Below, in pieces: positions 55,255 through 64,000 of a stretch of DNA of 64,000 nucleotides. This DNA comes from a virus. The notes beneath the pieces are model-generated. The model saw only the letters and a program-made list of their open reading frames with translations, was not told the DNA's origin and did not search any database. Position 1 is the stretch's first letter; each line of letters begins with the position of its first letter. The DNA lies in the IMG/VR virus record IMGVR_UViG_3300021197_001635, positions 1 to 64,000 of that record, one strand, 5' to 3'. The translations under genes and the position numbers were made by a program.

Positions 55255-55255
55255 T

Positions 55256-56191
55256 ATGATGGACAAAGTTTCCAATGTGATATTCTTTAACTTCTATAAT
55301 AACGGGGATATTCATATCTCTAGGAATTATATAAAGATAATGATGGAGAGGCTAAAAGGCAAAGTAGAAGGTCAATTCTACGAAACCCACAAAAACAACC
55401 CATATATCTTGTCAGATATAGAGGGTCTATCTCACCTGCCGATTCAGGTACTGAGTCAGAATCCAGTCCCTTATAATGTTCCTTATTACCTTGATAGTAG
55501 TAGGAATTTGTTCATAAACACTTGGGCTGGTCAGGATCACTGTAGAAAGAACCCCAAAGAGAAGAAATGCACATTCCCCTTCATTACAGATAATTATAAT
55601 ATGATATTGGAAGATTTAGGACTCGATACAATAGATGTAAACATTGTGGATATATTTCCCAGCCTAGACTATAATAAGTTCAAAATCCACAATATAGACT
55701 CTCACTTCGTTGGGACTGATAGACATCATGTTCTGGTGTGTAATGGGGACACAATGTCTGGTCAATGTGAGAATTTCGATTTCAATCCTATAATCGAGAG
55801 ATTGTCGGATAAGCACAAAGATATTGATTTTGTAATGACTAATCATTCAGACAAGAAGATAGAGAGAGAAAATGTAGTATATAGTGAAGATATTATAATG
55901 TCTGACTCTTGTGATCTGAATGAGACTGCATATCTGAGCACCTTCTGTGGTGTAATTGTAGGCAGGATATCAGGACCTCACACATTTTCTTTCGTGAAAG
56001 AGAACTATACCAACGGCAAGAAGATTAATATTTCAATATGCAACGATTATGAGGAGGCTGATTATGATGCTAAAATCTATGAAGAATGTAAGATGAAAAC
56101 AATTTGGTCCGAATACAAGTCGGAGGACCAGATAGAAAACCTAATAGACATGGCATTAAGTGAAGCATTTTCAAAGAAAGTGAGTGTATAA
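55256..56191 (+). CDS. Unassigned glycan-cluster protein, possibly GT-B-like
   Basis: 311 residues. It opens with VIFFNFYNNGDIHISRNYIK, a Gly-Asp-Ile-His pattern I associate with proteins encoded in polysaccharide clusters. The second half (CDLNETAYLSTFCGVIVGRISGPHTFSFVKEN, about 227-258) resembles the donor-binding end of GT-B transferases, where Gly-Pro-x-Thr loops bind the nucleotide sugar. This is pattern resemblance, not a family match. Shares 1 nt with the next gene. The first gap to the upstream gene is 1 nt. Confidence 0.6.
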   Translation: MMDKVSNVIFFNFYNNGDIHISRNYIKIMMERLKGKVEGQFYETHKNNPYILSDIEGLSHLPIQVLSQNPVPYNVPYYLDSSRNLFINTWAGQDHCRKNPKEKKCTFPFITDNYNMILEDLGLDTIDVNIVDIFPSLDYNKFKIHNIDSHFVGTDRHHVLVCNGDTMSGQCENFDFNPIIERLSDKHKDIDFVMTNHSDKKIERENVVYSEDIIMSDSCDLNETAYLSTFCGVIVGRISGPHTFSFVKENYTNGKKINISICNDYEEADYDAKIYEECKMKTIWSEYKSEDQIENLIDMALSEAFSKKVSV

Positions 56192-56595
56192 TGTATATAG
56201 AAGTGTCTAATGGAGATTTCTTTGATAGATTCTCGATACTCAATATTAAGAAGGATAGAATAGAAGATAAAGACAAGCTAGCATTCATAGAGATAGAGCT
56301 TAATAAGATGCGGAACCAGATTCATAGTCAGTACATATATATGCCAGTGCTAAGCAGTGATGACTACCGTGACTTATATGAGGTAAATGATCAATTGTGG
56401 GATATTGAAGACAGAATCAGACAAAAAGAAGAGCTTAAAGAGTATGACGAAGAATTCATTGGTTTATCTAGAAAAATATACATCAAAAATGACCTCAGAT
56501 TCAGGCTTAAAAACAAGATAGATACAGACACAGATTCCAAACTCCAAGAGCAGAAGAGTCATAAGACTTGTGAACGCCATGATACCAGTGTATAA
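56191..56595 (+). CDS. DUF6165-like small protein of polysaccharide clusters
   Basis: 134 residues. The N-terminus IEVSNGDFFDRFSILNIKKDRIEDKDKLAFIEIEL matches the motif EVSxGELxDKxTILxIKxxxI of small helical proteins (DUF6165) that accompany LPS and capsule genes. Function is not established. The C-terminus is charged and poorly conserved-looking. Overlaps the aminotransferase start by about 17 nt. Confidence 0.65.
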   Translation: MYIEVSNGDFFDRFSILNIKKDRIEDKDKLAFIEIELNKMRNQIHSQYIYMPVLSSDDYRDLYEVNDQLWDIEDRIRQKEELKEYDEEFIGLSRKIYIKNDLRFRLKNKIDTDTDSKLQEQKSHKTCERHDTSV

Positions 56596-57670
56596 ACCAT
56601 ATTTGTCTAGCAGAACAATAAACCTGGCCAAAGATGCCCTCGACGAAGGTTGGATCTCCTCTAATGGCAGATTCAAACAGATGGCATCAGATTTGCTGTG
56701 TGAGAAGACTGGGAGCAATTATGCATATCTCACCTGCAATGGAACAGCTGCATGCCATGCTATGTTTAGATCTATAAGAGAATTCTACCCTTCTCATATA
56801 CGTATGGCAGTACCCAACAACTGTTATGTAGCAGCATGGAATTCTCTACTATTCGATGGAGACTACATAGATATCACCCCAGTGGATGCAGACCCTGACA
56901 CTTGGAATATGAATGTAGAAGATATACCCGATAGTTGTGACACCTTAATGGTGGTCCATAATCTTGGTAATGTTGTAAATGTCCCCAAGATTAAGGAAAA
57001 GAGACCAGAAATGTTAGTGATAGAAGATGCATGTGAGGCCTTATTCGGTGACTATGGAGGCAAACCAGTTGGATCTGATTCTTTTTGCTCAGCATTTTCT
57101 TTTTTCGGGAATAAGAATATCTCCTCTGGAGAAGGTGGTGCACTCGTCACCGATGATGAAGACGTAATATCCTATGTCAAGCACATCTGTGAGCAAGGTC
57201 AAACAGATAAGAGATTCATACATGACACCCTAGCATATAATTACAGAATGAGCAACATCCATTCTGCCATACTTTACGGTCAGTTGATGGACTTCGAAGA
57301 CATCGCCGATATGAAAAAAGAAGTATTTCATAACTACAATGAAATGCTTTCAGGTCTGCCCCTAGAAGTGCAAGTAGAAGAGGAAGACACCAACCACTCA
57401 TTGTGGATGTATGGGGTTAAGATGCCTTCCATAGATGCTAAAGAATCGGTAGTTTCAAGTCTTAAAAATGCTGGGATAGAGACTAGACCCATGTTCTACC
57501 CCATGTCTAGTCATGAACATCTGTCGGGTATAGCAAACCCAGATGATGAAGAAATTGCCGTGGACTTGTCTGAGAGATGTATAATGCTACCAAGCTATCC
57601 TGATTTGGACAAATCAAATATCAAACAGATAACAGATGTGATAAAGGAATCCATGAATGAGCATATTTGA
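56579..57670 (+). CDS. DegT/DnrJ/EryC1/StrS-type sugar aminotransferase
   Basis: 363 residues. IPVYKPYLSSRTINLAKDALDEGWISSNG at the N-terminus, NGTAACHAMF (PLP phosphate site, about 57), VIEDACEALFGDYGG (Asp holding the PLP ring, about 152), and SFFGNKNISSGEGGAL with the PLP Lys (about 178). These enzymes aminate keto-sugar nucleotides. As gmd is present, GDP-4-keto-6-deoxymannose is a candidate substrate, giving GDP-perosamine; this is inference. ATG 56579 begins the usual MIPV motif; GTG 56570 would add three residues. Overlaps the next gene by 14 nt. Confidence 0.87.
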   Translation: MIPVYKPYLSSRTINLAKDALDEGWISSNGRFKQMASDLLCEKTGSNYAYLTCNGTAACHAMFRSIREFYPSHIRMAVPNNCYVAAWNSLLFDGDYIDITPVDADPDTWNMNVEDIPDSCDTLMVVHNLGNVVNVPKIKEKRPEMLVIEDACEALFGDYGGKPVGSDSFCSAFSFFGNKNISSGEGGALVTDDEDVISYVKHICEQGQTDKRFIHDTLAYNYRMSNIHSAILYGQLMDFEDIADMKKEVFHNYNEMLSGLPLEVQVEEEDTNHSLWMYGVKMPSIDAKESVVSSLKNAGIETRPMFYPMSSHEHLSGIANPDDEEIAVDLSERCIMLPSYPDLDKSNIKQITDVIKESMNEHI

Positions 57671-58691
57671 CTTCGATGATGATAAGATAAGATTAGACTT
57701 CATACATGGTAACAGCTTTAGAGATATGGCACATATCGACATAGACAACAGGATACCGATGGGGTTTCACACTAAGAGGGTTGATCCAGAGGATTTGCCC
57801 ATGATGAAAAATGGTAAGAGAAAGGCAATAGTCTGTACTAGGGTAGATTGGGAAACCAGAGGACACAACTTGGTCAGCACCCTTAATTTTCTAAACAGTT
57901 ATGCCAATGTAGAGGTGATCCTGATAACTTATGGCTCTTATCTCACCCCAGATAAGAGTATATTCGACAACATACCAGAATGCGTTTTTAAGTGGTATGC
58001 TGTCAATGCCGAGCACCCCAATGAAAAAGTGGTGGGGATACCGCTGGGGATAGCAAAGCCTATATGGGAGAATGGTCAGATATCCAACCTAGTAGACAAC
58101 CGATCAGGAGACAAGGACAGACTGCTATATATCAACCACAATACTAGCACTGATCGCAACTCTCCCAGAGGCAATCTTAGGCAAGTGATCTATGACAGAT
58201 TCAGATCTGAAGAGGGAGACTGGTTTACCTTAGTAGACCAGTTTGGAGAGTGCAACCTATATGGTTATGATAGTATGGAAGACCTTGCAAAGGACAAAGC
58301 AGCATCCAATATGGAAATAGCAGAGGGTATCAAAGAGAGAGGAAGAAGAATATTTGCCGAGGGTGGCAAGGAGATCAGAGACTCATCCAAGAGATACGTC
58401 CAAGAAATGAGTTCCCACAAGTTTACGTTGTCTCCTTCTGGGATGGGATATGACACTATGAGAACTTGGGAGGCCCTTTATTCAAAGACCATACCCATTG
58501 TTACTGATTACCAAGCAATGAAGCACTTCAGCGATCTGCCTATCTTATACACTAACGATTATAGCGAGATTACCGAAGATTACCTAAATAACAAGTATGA
58601 AGAATTTCAGTCCAGAGACTGGGACCTATCTAAACTGTTTTTCTCTTATTGGAAGAACAGAATAAACGAGGATTTTAACAACCATGAGTGA
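57657..58691 (+). CDS. Exostosin (GT47)-like glycosyltransferase
   Basis: 344 residues. The C-terminal part, SSHKFTLSPSGMGYDTMRTWEALYSKTIPIVTDYQAMKHF (about residues 256-295), is the nucleotide-sugar-binding region typical of exostosin-like transferases: a Ser-Pro-x-Gly loop followed by WEALxxxxIPIV. The N-terminal half has no motif I recognise. A charged helix about 205-245 links the two. It likely adds a sugar to the same glycan as its neighbours. Overlaps the GT2 gene by 8 nt. Confidence 0.72.
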   Translation: MSIFDFDDDKIRLDFIHGNSFRDMAHIDIDNRIPMGFHTKRVDPEDLPMMKNGKRKAIVCTRVDWETRGHNLVSTLNFLNSYANVEVILITYGSYLTPDKSIFDNIPECVFKWYAVNAEHPNEKVVGIPLGIAKPIWENGQISNLVDNRSGDKDRLLYINHNTSTDRNSPRGNLRQVIYDRFRSEEGDWFTLVDQFGECNLYGYDSMEDLAKDKAASNMEIAEGIKERGRRIFAEGGKEIRDSSKRYVQEMSSHKFTLSPSGMGYDTMRTWEALYSKTIPIVTDYQAMKHFSDLPILYTNDYSEITEDYLNNKYEEFQSRDWDLSKLFFSYWKNRINEDFNNHE

Positions 58692-59958
58692 GAGCAATAT
58701 GCATAAATTAACATTATCAATGATCGTGAAGAACGAGTCCCATATTATCAAAGAATGTCTGGAGTCTGTTTCACCATATATTGATTATTGGGTCATAGCA
58801 GACAACGGTTCTACTGATGGAACCCAGCAGTTGGTCAAAGATTTCTTCGAAGATAAGGGCATCCCAGGCGAACTACATGAAGTAGAGTGGGTAGACTTCG
58901 GTCATAACAGGACGGAGGCCCTAAATCTATGCAAGGGAAAGGCTGATTATTGTCTAATGATAGATGCCGATGACGAACTCAGAGGTAAGATGGAACTTCC
59001 TAGGGACATGAATGCAGAAGGATACGCCCTAAGGATCCAGAGAGGAGACTTTACTTGGTGGAGGACGCAGATCTTTAAGACTGATGCAGGCTGGAAGTAT
59101 ACTGGTGTTCTCCATGAATATGCAGAGTGTCCAAGAGAAGAGGGAGAGCCTTTGATCACTATGGAGAGGGTCAAAGGTGATTATTTCGTTGATGCCAGAA
59201 CTTTGGGTGCTAGAAACAAGAATGAAGATGGGACTGGGATAGATCCCATCCAAAAGTATAGTAGAGATGCCGAAGTATTGTTGGAAGCCTTAAAGAAGGA
59301 TCCAGAAAATGCAAGATACCAGTTTTATCTAGCACAATCCTATTTCGACTCTCAACAGTGGGAGAAATCTTTGGAGGCATATACCCAAAGAGCAGCAATG
59401 GGTGGTTGGGCAGAAGAGGTATTTTACTCTGTCTTTAGATGTGCTATGATAAAGCTAATCAAGGGGGACGACTGGCCCGAATCTCAAGACACTATGATGC
59501 AGGCATGGAATGTGAGACCCCATAGAGCAGAACCCTTATATAATCTAGCAAAGATTCATAGGACCAATGGTAATCCCAATCTAGCATACTTATTTGCTGC
59601 TCAAGCAATGAGAATACCGTATCCCAAGGATGATATCCTATTCATTAGTGATGACATCTATAAATGGCAAATATTGGACGAGTATGCCTCTGTAGCCTTT
59701 TACGTTAATGATCTAGAGGGGGGTTATCAGGCCGCCCAGAAGTTAGTCAACATGTGTAATAAGGGAGAGATCCCAGTGGAGAATCATGAAAGACTAACCC
59801 TTAACCTTAACCACTATGCTAATGCCTTGGGGGAAAGATCCAAAGTAATGGCAGAGGTCAATAAGGCAGCGATTGACAATAAGAAGAAATACCAGGCTAA
59901 GATTAATGGAATGAAAAATAAGAGAAAGAAGAGAGATAAGAAGAAGGCTAGGAGTTGA
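58684..59958 (+). CDS. Family 2 glycosyltransferase with TPR-like C-terminus
   Basis: 424 residues. GT2 domain: LSMIVKNESHIIKECLESV (about 10-28), VIADNGSTDGT (about 37-47) and the metal-binding CLMIDADDELRG (about 90-102). From about residue 185 helical TPR-like repeats (ENARYQFYLAQSYFDSQQWEKSLEAYTQRA; HRAEPLYNLAKIHRTNGNPNLAYLFAAQAM) run to about 370, then a very basic Lys-rich end (KNKRKKRDKKKARS). TPRs may bind the acceptor or partner transferases. Last gene of the island, followed by a late promoter and fibre genes. Confidence 0.9.
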   Translation: MSESNMHKLTLSMIVKNESHIIKECLESVSPYIDYWVIADNGSTDGTQQLVKDFFEDKGIPGELHEVEWVDFGHNRTEALNLCKGKADYCLMIDADDELRGKMELPRDMNAEGYALRIQRGDFTWWRTQIFKTDAGWKYTGVLHEYAECPREEGEPLITMERVKGDYFVDARTLGARNKNEDGTGIDPIQKYSRDAEVLLEALKKDPENARYQFYLAQSYFDSQQWEKSLEAYTQRAAMGGWAEEVFYSVFRCAMIKLIKGDDWPESQDTMMQAWNVRPHRAEPLYNLAKIHRTNGNPNLAYLFAAQAMRIPYPKDDILFISDDIYKWQILDEYASVAFYVNDLEGGYQAAQKLVNMCNKGEIPVENHERLTLNLNHYANALGERSKVMAEVNKAAIDNKKKYQAKINGMKNKRKKRDKKKARS

Positions 59959-59963
59959 ACCAG

Positions 59964-59971
59964 TATAAATA
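59964..59971 (+). promoter_or_regulatory. T4-type late promoter box TATAAATA
   Basis: Exact TATAAATA 5 nt after the GT2 stop and 34 nt before the ATG at 60006. The box lies in one arm side of a 7-bp inverted repeat (CCAGTAT 59960-59966 with ATACTGG 59988-59994). Confidence 0.8.
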
Positions 59972-60005
59972 TGTTTGAGAACCCCAAATACTGGAGAACA
60001 TTCAA

Positions 60006-60470
60006 ATGGCAAGAGCTGGTGTATATGACATAACCACAGAGCAGGGTGCTAGCTTCACCCTGCATCTTACTTACCAAGATTCCGACTCCAACGGATTCAC
60101 GTTAGATGACTATAAGGCAACTATGCAAGTCAGAAGATCTCCAGAAGATCCTGATTTGTTGCTCTGGATAACAGGTTCCACTGCTAGTCTAACTGCTGGT
60201 ACTCCTCATACGGGATCGCTCACTGGTGGAGGTAGCACTGGTGAGTTTGGATCTACTCAGGGTGTCTCTGGGACTGGCAATATAAACTTGGATGTATCCT
60301 CTGGTGGCGCTACTGGAACTACTGGTGGTATCCTTGTAACTATAGACTCTAATACCATGGCAAATGTCCCATCGGGTAGACACTTCTATGACTTAGAGAT
60401 ATATGCTGGAACTTCGGTCACAAAACTGGTCAAGGGAAGATTTGAGGTAGAGGCGGAAGTTACTAGATGA
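60006..60470 (+). CDS. Small beta-rich virion protein (fibre-adaptor-like)
   Basis: 154 residues. Start [39 protein letters not shown] and end [31 protein letters not shown] fit the small beta-sandwich family that precedes tail-fibre genes in many phages. A Gly/Thr/Ser-rich loop (about 58-108) interrupts it. It may serve as a base or cap for the adjacent fibre; that is inferred from gene order. Overlaps the next gene by 4 nt, under a late promoter. Confidence 0.72.
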   Translation: MARAGVYDITTEQGASFTLHLTYQDSDSNGFTLDDYKATMQVRRSPEDPDLLLWITGSTASLTAGTPHTGSLTGGGSTGEFGSTQGVSGTGNINLDVSSGGATGTTGGILVTIDSNTMANVPSGRHFYDLEIYAGTSVTKLVKGRFEVEAEVTR

Positions 60471-63400
60471 GAATTTCACTGTCAGATTCAAACCAGCACA
60501 AGATAATAATCACTGGTAAGAACCAGGCTAGGGTTATTGTACAACCAGACACAGACAAGGTGTTGATTAATACCCCATCTGGTGTGGGTCCTCAAGGTCC
60601 TCAAGGCGTTTCTGGACCACGAGGTGTCACTGGTCCACAAGGTGTTACTGGAACCACAGGAGCAACAGGAACAACTGGTAGCACAGGGTCGACTGGCAGT
60701 ACTGGTGCTACTGGTGCTACTGGTGCACAGGGACCTGCAGGTCCAGGATTTACTGGTGCTCAGGGACCAACAGGTGCTACAGGCGCTACTGGTGCTACTG
60801 GTTCACAAGGACCCGCAGGTCCACAAGGTGTAACTGGAACCACAGGAGCAACTGGTGCGACAGGAACGACTGGTGCTACTGGAACCACGGGATCCACTGG
60901 ACCAGCAGGACCCCAAGGTTCAGCAGGACCACAAGGTCTGACGGGAGCTACTGGAACCACTGGGGCAACTGGAACTACGGGATCCACTGGACCAGCAGGA
61001 CCCCAAGGTTCAGCAGGACCTCAGGGTGCTACTGGAACTACAGGAGCTACTGGGGCCACTGGGGCAACTGGAACTACAGGATCCACTGGACCCGCAGGAC
61101 CACAAGGTTCAGCAGGACCACAAGGTTTAACGGGAGCTACGGGTACTACTGGTGCAACAGGCACTACAGGATCCACTGGACCCGCAGGACCACAAGGTTC
61201 AGCAGGACCACAAGGTTTAACGGGAGCTACGGGTACTACTGGAACAACTGGTGCTACGGGTACTACTGGGTCCACTGGGTCCACTGGTAGTACTGGGCCT
61301 TCTGGATATATTACATATACCTACGATGAATCTGATGCACAAAGTGCTGGTAAAGTACACTTCACTAATGCTACAAGCGCGGGTTTCAAAATCAACTTGG
61401 ATCCAGGCGGAGGATTAGATGATATAGGTGATATAGAATCGTCACCCATAGTGGTCACTGTAAATAGCCTTGCAGCAGCGAAAAGAGCAGTATTCAGGAT
61501 TATTGGAACCCCAGATGAAGGAACTGGAGGCGAGATCAGTTGGTCGGGTGGAAGCAATACAAGAATCCTTCACTATGGTGGGAACTTCACTGATGGCGAA
61601 TCCGTAATTGTGGGTTGGTTGCGTGAAGGTGGGGCTACTGGTACTACTGGGGCTACGGGATCCACTGGACCCGCAGGACCCCAAGGTTCAGCAGGACCAC
61701 AAGGTTTGACGGGGGCTACTGGTACTACTGGTACTACTGGTGCTACTGGAACCACGGGATCCACTGGTGCTGATGCTGGAGCACCATATATCTTTCAGAC
61801 TGGAGACTCGAGTCCAGATGATGGTAATCTATATGTGTTAGACTCCTCCAACGGCAACACCACCGTTAGTGCCAATGTAGCATTCTTAGTGATAGGCAAT
61901 AGAGATACCACACTAGCTAATAATAGCGACTGGATCAGTTCATGGGATGATTCTACCTCGGTTAAGAGAGGTAGTGTGACTGTCAAGCAAAGAGGCGGCA
62001 GTAAATATATGGTTCTGGACGTGATAGGTGATATGACCGACTCAGGTGATGGTGATTCTAGGAAGATACCAGTAGAATTCGTAGGTGGTGGTCTGGACCT
62101 GGCCGATGATGCTCAGGATGTAAGTGTTAGCTTCACTAGGTATGGAGATGCTGGTACAGGTGGATATGGTAACCTGTCATGGAAATACTCAATAGACACA
62201 ACTACTACTGTACCAGGCGGAATTCCTCAAGGAGGCATTAGATTAAGTAGTGCGACTATCTCAGCGGCTACCCATGCTTACTTCAGTGATTTCACCAATG
62301 AATTTGGTAATCCAGGCATAACTCAATGGTATGAATACGTAGTGTCTGGTGTTTCCGCTGGTGCTGAATACCCACAGGATTTATTTTACCTCAAGTTGTT
62401 CAAGCAAGCAGAGGATTATAAATGGGCGGTATTCTCTATAACTAACGGCATTAGTGCTTCAAATGCTGGCAATGCTTCTGGTAACACTGGATATTATGAC
62501 TTTGATATAGCCCACATAGCATCTAGTGTGGATACCGTCAGCAGTCTGGCAGACGGTGAAGGTCAAGCAATTGCTACATTCAGTGAGGCTGGTAGACATG
62601 ACAGGATACCAAGTTCTCTTGGATTCGATGCAGGTGATTATTTTTATATATTACCTGCTGCCAGCATAGTTGACAACGGCAGTAATTGTTATTTCTTAGG
62701 TATAGACCCAAATGGCCAAGGTAATGCAGGCAGAGGACTTGTCTGGGGTTATAGTAAAAATGATGGTGGATATGATGACAAGCTACAGACTAATATAACC
62801 TGCCAAAATAGGAGTGGTGATAGCAATTGCACTATTTGGGACAACATACCCGATGGGGCACAGGTCATAATGAGGATTGCGTTTGATGGTATAGGTAGTA
62901 ACCCATCAGCACATGTGGACTATCTTGGATATTTCGATGAAGGCAATTGTTCCAGTGAGAGAAAATTCTACTTCGCACAAGATGCGGGTGGCGCAGGCAT
63001 TGTACCAGTAGCAGTAGATGTGCCTGACGGTCGAGTCGACGATGAAGGCGATCCTAGTTTTAATGCCTATATGAGGCATATTCTTGGACAGTACATACAA
63101 TTCAACAATGCCGTTCCAGTGAAGATCAGCGTAGATGTCGTTAATCCTTTATTCGGTTTCAATCTGGCTACTTTAGACGGTATCACCTCTGGTACGACTA
63201 GCGGGGCATCTGGTGCTGGTCTCACTGGTAATACTTCGGGCAATGCGATATTCAATTCTGGTGTCAGTGGCAAGATTCAATTCACAGCACCTACCCTCTT
63301 GTCTACCATCACCACCAGATCATCTATCGGTATTGGTGCTAGTAAAACAGCATCTGGTGCATCTGGTTCCATACTGCAGGTGATTGCAACTGGTACGACT

Positions 63401-63784
63401 CTAGAATATGTGGATGATACATTCGATATTGGTGCACTCGTAGACAACGGTGTGTCAGAAATCACTACTGGTCCTAAGGGACACAGGGTCCTTCGTAACA
63501 ACTGTGAACTAATACAATGGACTGTCACCAGCAATGTCACTGGGTCAGTAGAGTGGGGAATAGACTTCGCGGCATCGGGTGCATGGCCTGTCGTTACAGC
63601 AATTACACATGAGGCGGGTGAGTACCCAATTCTGGAGAACAAACCATGGAGCACCAAGTCTATAACAGGATCAGAATGGGGTAAAAGGGTGTTCTCAGAA
63701 GGAGATATCATCCAGTTCAGGGTTGATGGTGCTACTGGTGTCAGTGCATCTTCCATTACCCTCAAGGCTAGGAGGATTCCATAA
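60467..63784 (+). CDS. Collagen-like tail fibre protein
   Basis: 1105 residues. Residues about 1-38 form an N-terminal cap. About 39-283 are collagen-type Gly-x-y triplets ([20 protein letters not shown]). About 284-388 are a compact non-collagen domain. Triplets resume about 389-443. Residues 444-1105 are a large beta-rich C-terminal region with Gly/Ser loops, probably receptor-binding. Collagen-like triplets in phage fibres form trimeric rods. Shares 1 nt with the next gene. Confidence 0.85.
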   Translation: MRISLSDSNQHKIIITGKNQARVIVQPDTDKVLINTPSGVGPQGPQGVSGPRGVTGPQGVTGTTGATGTTGSTGSTGSTGATGATGAQGPAGPGFTGAQGPTGATGATGATGSQGPAGPQGVTGTTGATGATGTTGATGTTGSTGPAGPQGSAGPQGLTGATGTTGATGTTGSTGPAGPQGSAGPQGATGTTGATGATGATGTTGSTGPAGPQGSAGPQGLTGATGTTGATGTTGSTGPAGPQGSAGPQGLTGATGTTGTTGATGTTGSTGSTGSTGPSGYITYTYDESDAQSAGKVHFTNATSAGFKINLDPGGGLDDIGDIESSPIVVTVNSLAAAKRAVFRIIGTPDEGTGGEISWSGGSNTRILHYGGNFTDGESVIVGWLREGGATGTTGATGSTGPAGPQGSAGPQGLTGATGTTGTTGATGTTGSTGADAGAPYIFQTGDSSPDDGNLYVLDSSNGNTTVSANVAFLVIGNRDTTLANNSDWISSWDDSTSVKRGSVTVKQRGGSKYMVLDVIGDMTDSGDGDSRKIPVEFVGGGLDLADDAQDVSVSFTRYGDAGTGGYGNLSWKYSIDTTTTVPGGIPQGGIRLSSATISAATHAYFSDFTNEFGNPGITQWYEYVVSGVSAGAEYPQDLFYLKLFKQAEDYKWAVFSITNGISASNAGNASGNTGYYDFDIAHIASSVDTVSSLADGEGQAIATFSEAGRHDRIPSSLGFDAGDYFYILPAASIVDNGSNCYFLGIDPNGQGNAGRGLVWGYSKNDGGYDDKLQTNITCQNRSGDSNCTIWDNIPDGAQVIMRIAFDGIGSNPSAHVDYLGYFDEGNCSSERKFYFAQDAGGAGIVPVAVDVPDGRVDDEGDPSFNAYMRHILGQYIQFNNAVPVKISVDVVNPLFGFNLATLDGITSGTTSGASGAGLTGNTSGNAIFNSGVSGKIQFTAPTLLSTITTRSSIGIGASKTASGASGSILQVIATGTTLEYVDDTFDIGALVDNGVSEITTGPKGHRVLRNNCELIQWTVTSNVTGSVEWGIDFAASGAWPVVTAITHEAGEYPILENKPWSTKSITGSEWGKRVFSEGDIIQFRVDGATGVSASSITLKARRIP
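60590..61300 (+). repeat. Collagen-like tandem repeat tract with 90/99-bp modules
   Basis: Gly-x-y coding tract. A near-identical module starting at GGATCC recurs at 60890, 60980, 61079 and 61169 (spacing 90, 99, 90 bp), with finer 9-bp TGGTGCTAC-like repetition. One full copy recurs at 61658 and a partial one at 61757, after an inserted domain. Confidence 0.9.
61630..61780 (+). repeat. Second collagen-like repeat tract
   Basis: Resumption of the same Gly-x-y module beyond the inserted domain. Copies at 61658 and 61757 begin with GGATCC and match the first tract closely at DNA level. Confidence 0.85.
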
Positions 63785-64000
63785 TGACAGATTTAAGAGG
63801 TGCTAACTGTGCAGTTTACTATGTTAATGGAGCTGCTGGAAATAACTCCAGTGCAGGTACTGCTACAGGCACAGCATGGGCAACCATACAATACGCACTT
63901 GATAAAATAGCAGACGGAACTGTCAACGACGGTGACGAAGTCAGAATAATGGCGACTGGCAACTATACTATATCGTCTACTTTGAACCCAGCATTTAACA
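63784..64000 (+). CDS. Tail spike/fibre protein, beta-helix-like N-terminus (cut by window end)
   Basis: The ATG at 63784 overlaps the collagen-fibre stop (TAATG), and 72 codons remain open to the window edge. The visible sequence AVYYVNGAAGNNSSAGTATG, then WATIQYALDKIADGTVNDGDEVRIMATGNYTI, has the layout of right-handed beta-helix surface proteins: the opening YYVN, a Gly/Asn-rich linker, TIQYALD and a GDEVRIMATGNY strand. Probably another fibre or spike; the rest is outside the window. Confidence 0.6.
   Translation, partial: MTDLRGANCAVYYVNGAAGNNSSAGTATGTAWATIQYALDKIADGTVNDGDEVRIMATGNYTISSTLNPAFN

Noticed and set aside
60760-61764. Long reverse-strand open frames over the collagen tract (Pro/Val-rich)
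   Set aside because: They are mirror images of the Gly-x-y coding repeats; no ribosome site or promoter on that strand.
60590-61780. CRISPR-like regularly spaced repeats
   Set aside because: The repeats encode in-frame Gly-x-y triplets of a fibre protein, with no unique spacers or cas genes.
63277-63765. 162-residue reverse-strand open frame inside the collagen fibre gene
   Set aside because: Antisense shadow without start signals; lies fully within the fibre C-terminal domain.

Overview
The window is part of a lytic, T4-superfamily myophage genome of the marine (cyanophage/pelagiphage-like) type. Every gene I support is on the + strand and genes are packed end to end, often with 1-8 nt overlaps. 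The order gp25-gp6-gp7-gp8 ... gp13-14-15-16-17-18-19-20-(core)-21-22-23-gp3-uvsY-uvsW-gp55-gp47-gp46-rnh-gp45-gp44-gp62-regA is the T4 core in its marine arrangement. The gene for the late sigma factor gp55 is here, and T4-type late boxes (TATAAATA) stand before many genes. No photosynthesis gene, integrase or CRISPR array is visible. The host cannot be named; nucleotide-heptose and fucose genes suggest a Gram-negative host with LPS.

Layout. 1-2086: end of a glycine-rich adhesin, a PAAR spike tip and an unrecognised Ser/Glu-repeat protein. 2168-16442: membrane-anchored GAF-like protein, baseplate wedge (gp25, gp6, gp7, gp8), a giant DUF4815 protein, a fibre and a glycine-rich adhesin. 16497-31120: neck, terminase, sheath, tube, portal, prohead core, protease, scaffold and capsid, ending in a strong terminator followed by a new late promoter. 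31128-42821: recombination and late-transcription genes (uvsY, uvsW, gp55, gp47/46, rnh) with sigma70-like promoters. An atypical tRNA-Ile(UAU) and an adenylosuccinate lyase gene lie between gp47 and gp46, followed by a DNA methyltransferase. 42848-48080: sliding clamp, clamp loader and RegA, interrupted by a DUF4406 protein, GDP-fucose genes (fcl, gmd) and a GroES-like co-chaperonin. 48102-59958: a glycan island of 14 genes. 60006-64000: a second tail-fibre cluster (adaptor-like protein, collagen-like fibre, start of a beta-helix-like spike).

Working together: the most unusual content is the glycan system. gmd and fcl should make GDP-L-fucose, and GT11 and GT10-like fucosyltransferases in the island could use it. 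GmhA, HddA and a HAD-nucleotidyltransferase fusion form a plausible sedoheptulose-7-phosphate to NDP-heptose route. A DegT aminotransferase could divert the Gmd product to GDP-perosamine. GT25, GT2, exostosin-like and unassigned transferase-like proteins plus an FkbM methyltransferase would assemble or decorate the glycan. Late-type promoters precede both halves of the island, and it abuts tail-fibre genes. This suggests late modification of the host surface or of the virion, but the acceptor cannot be read from sequence.

The adenylosuccinate lyase is the other striking gene: a full-length, roughly 480-residue type resembling the animal enzyme, with catalytic motifs kept, placed between the two subunits of the recombination nuclease. 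All assignments come from reading motifs and gene order; no database search was run.
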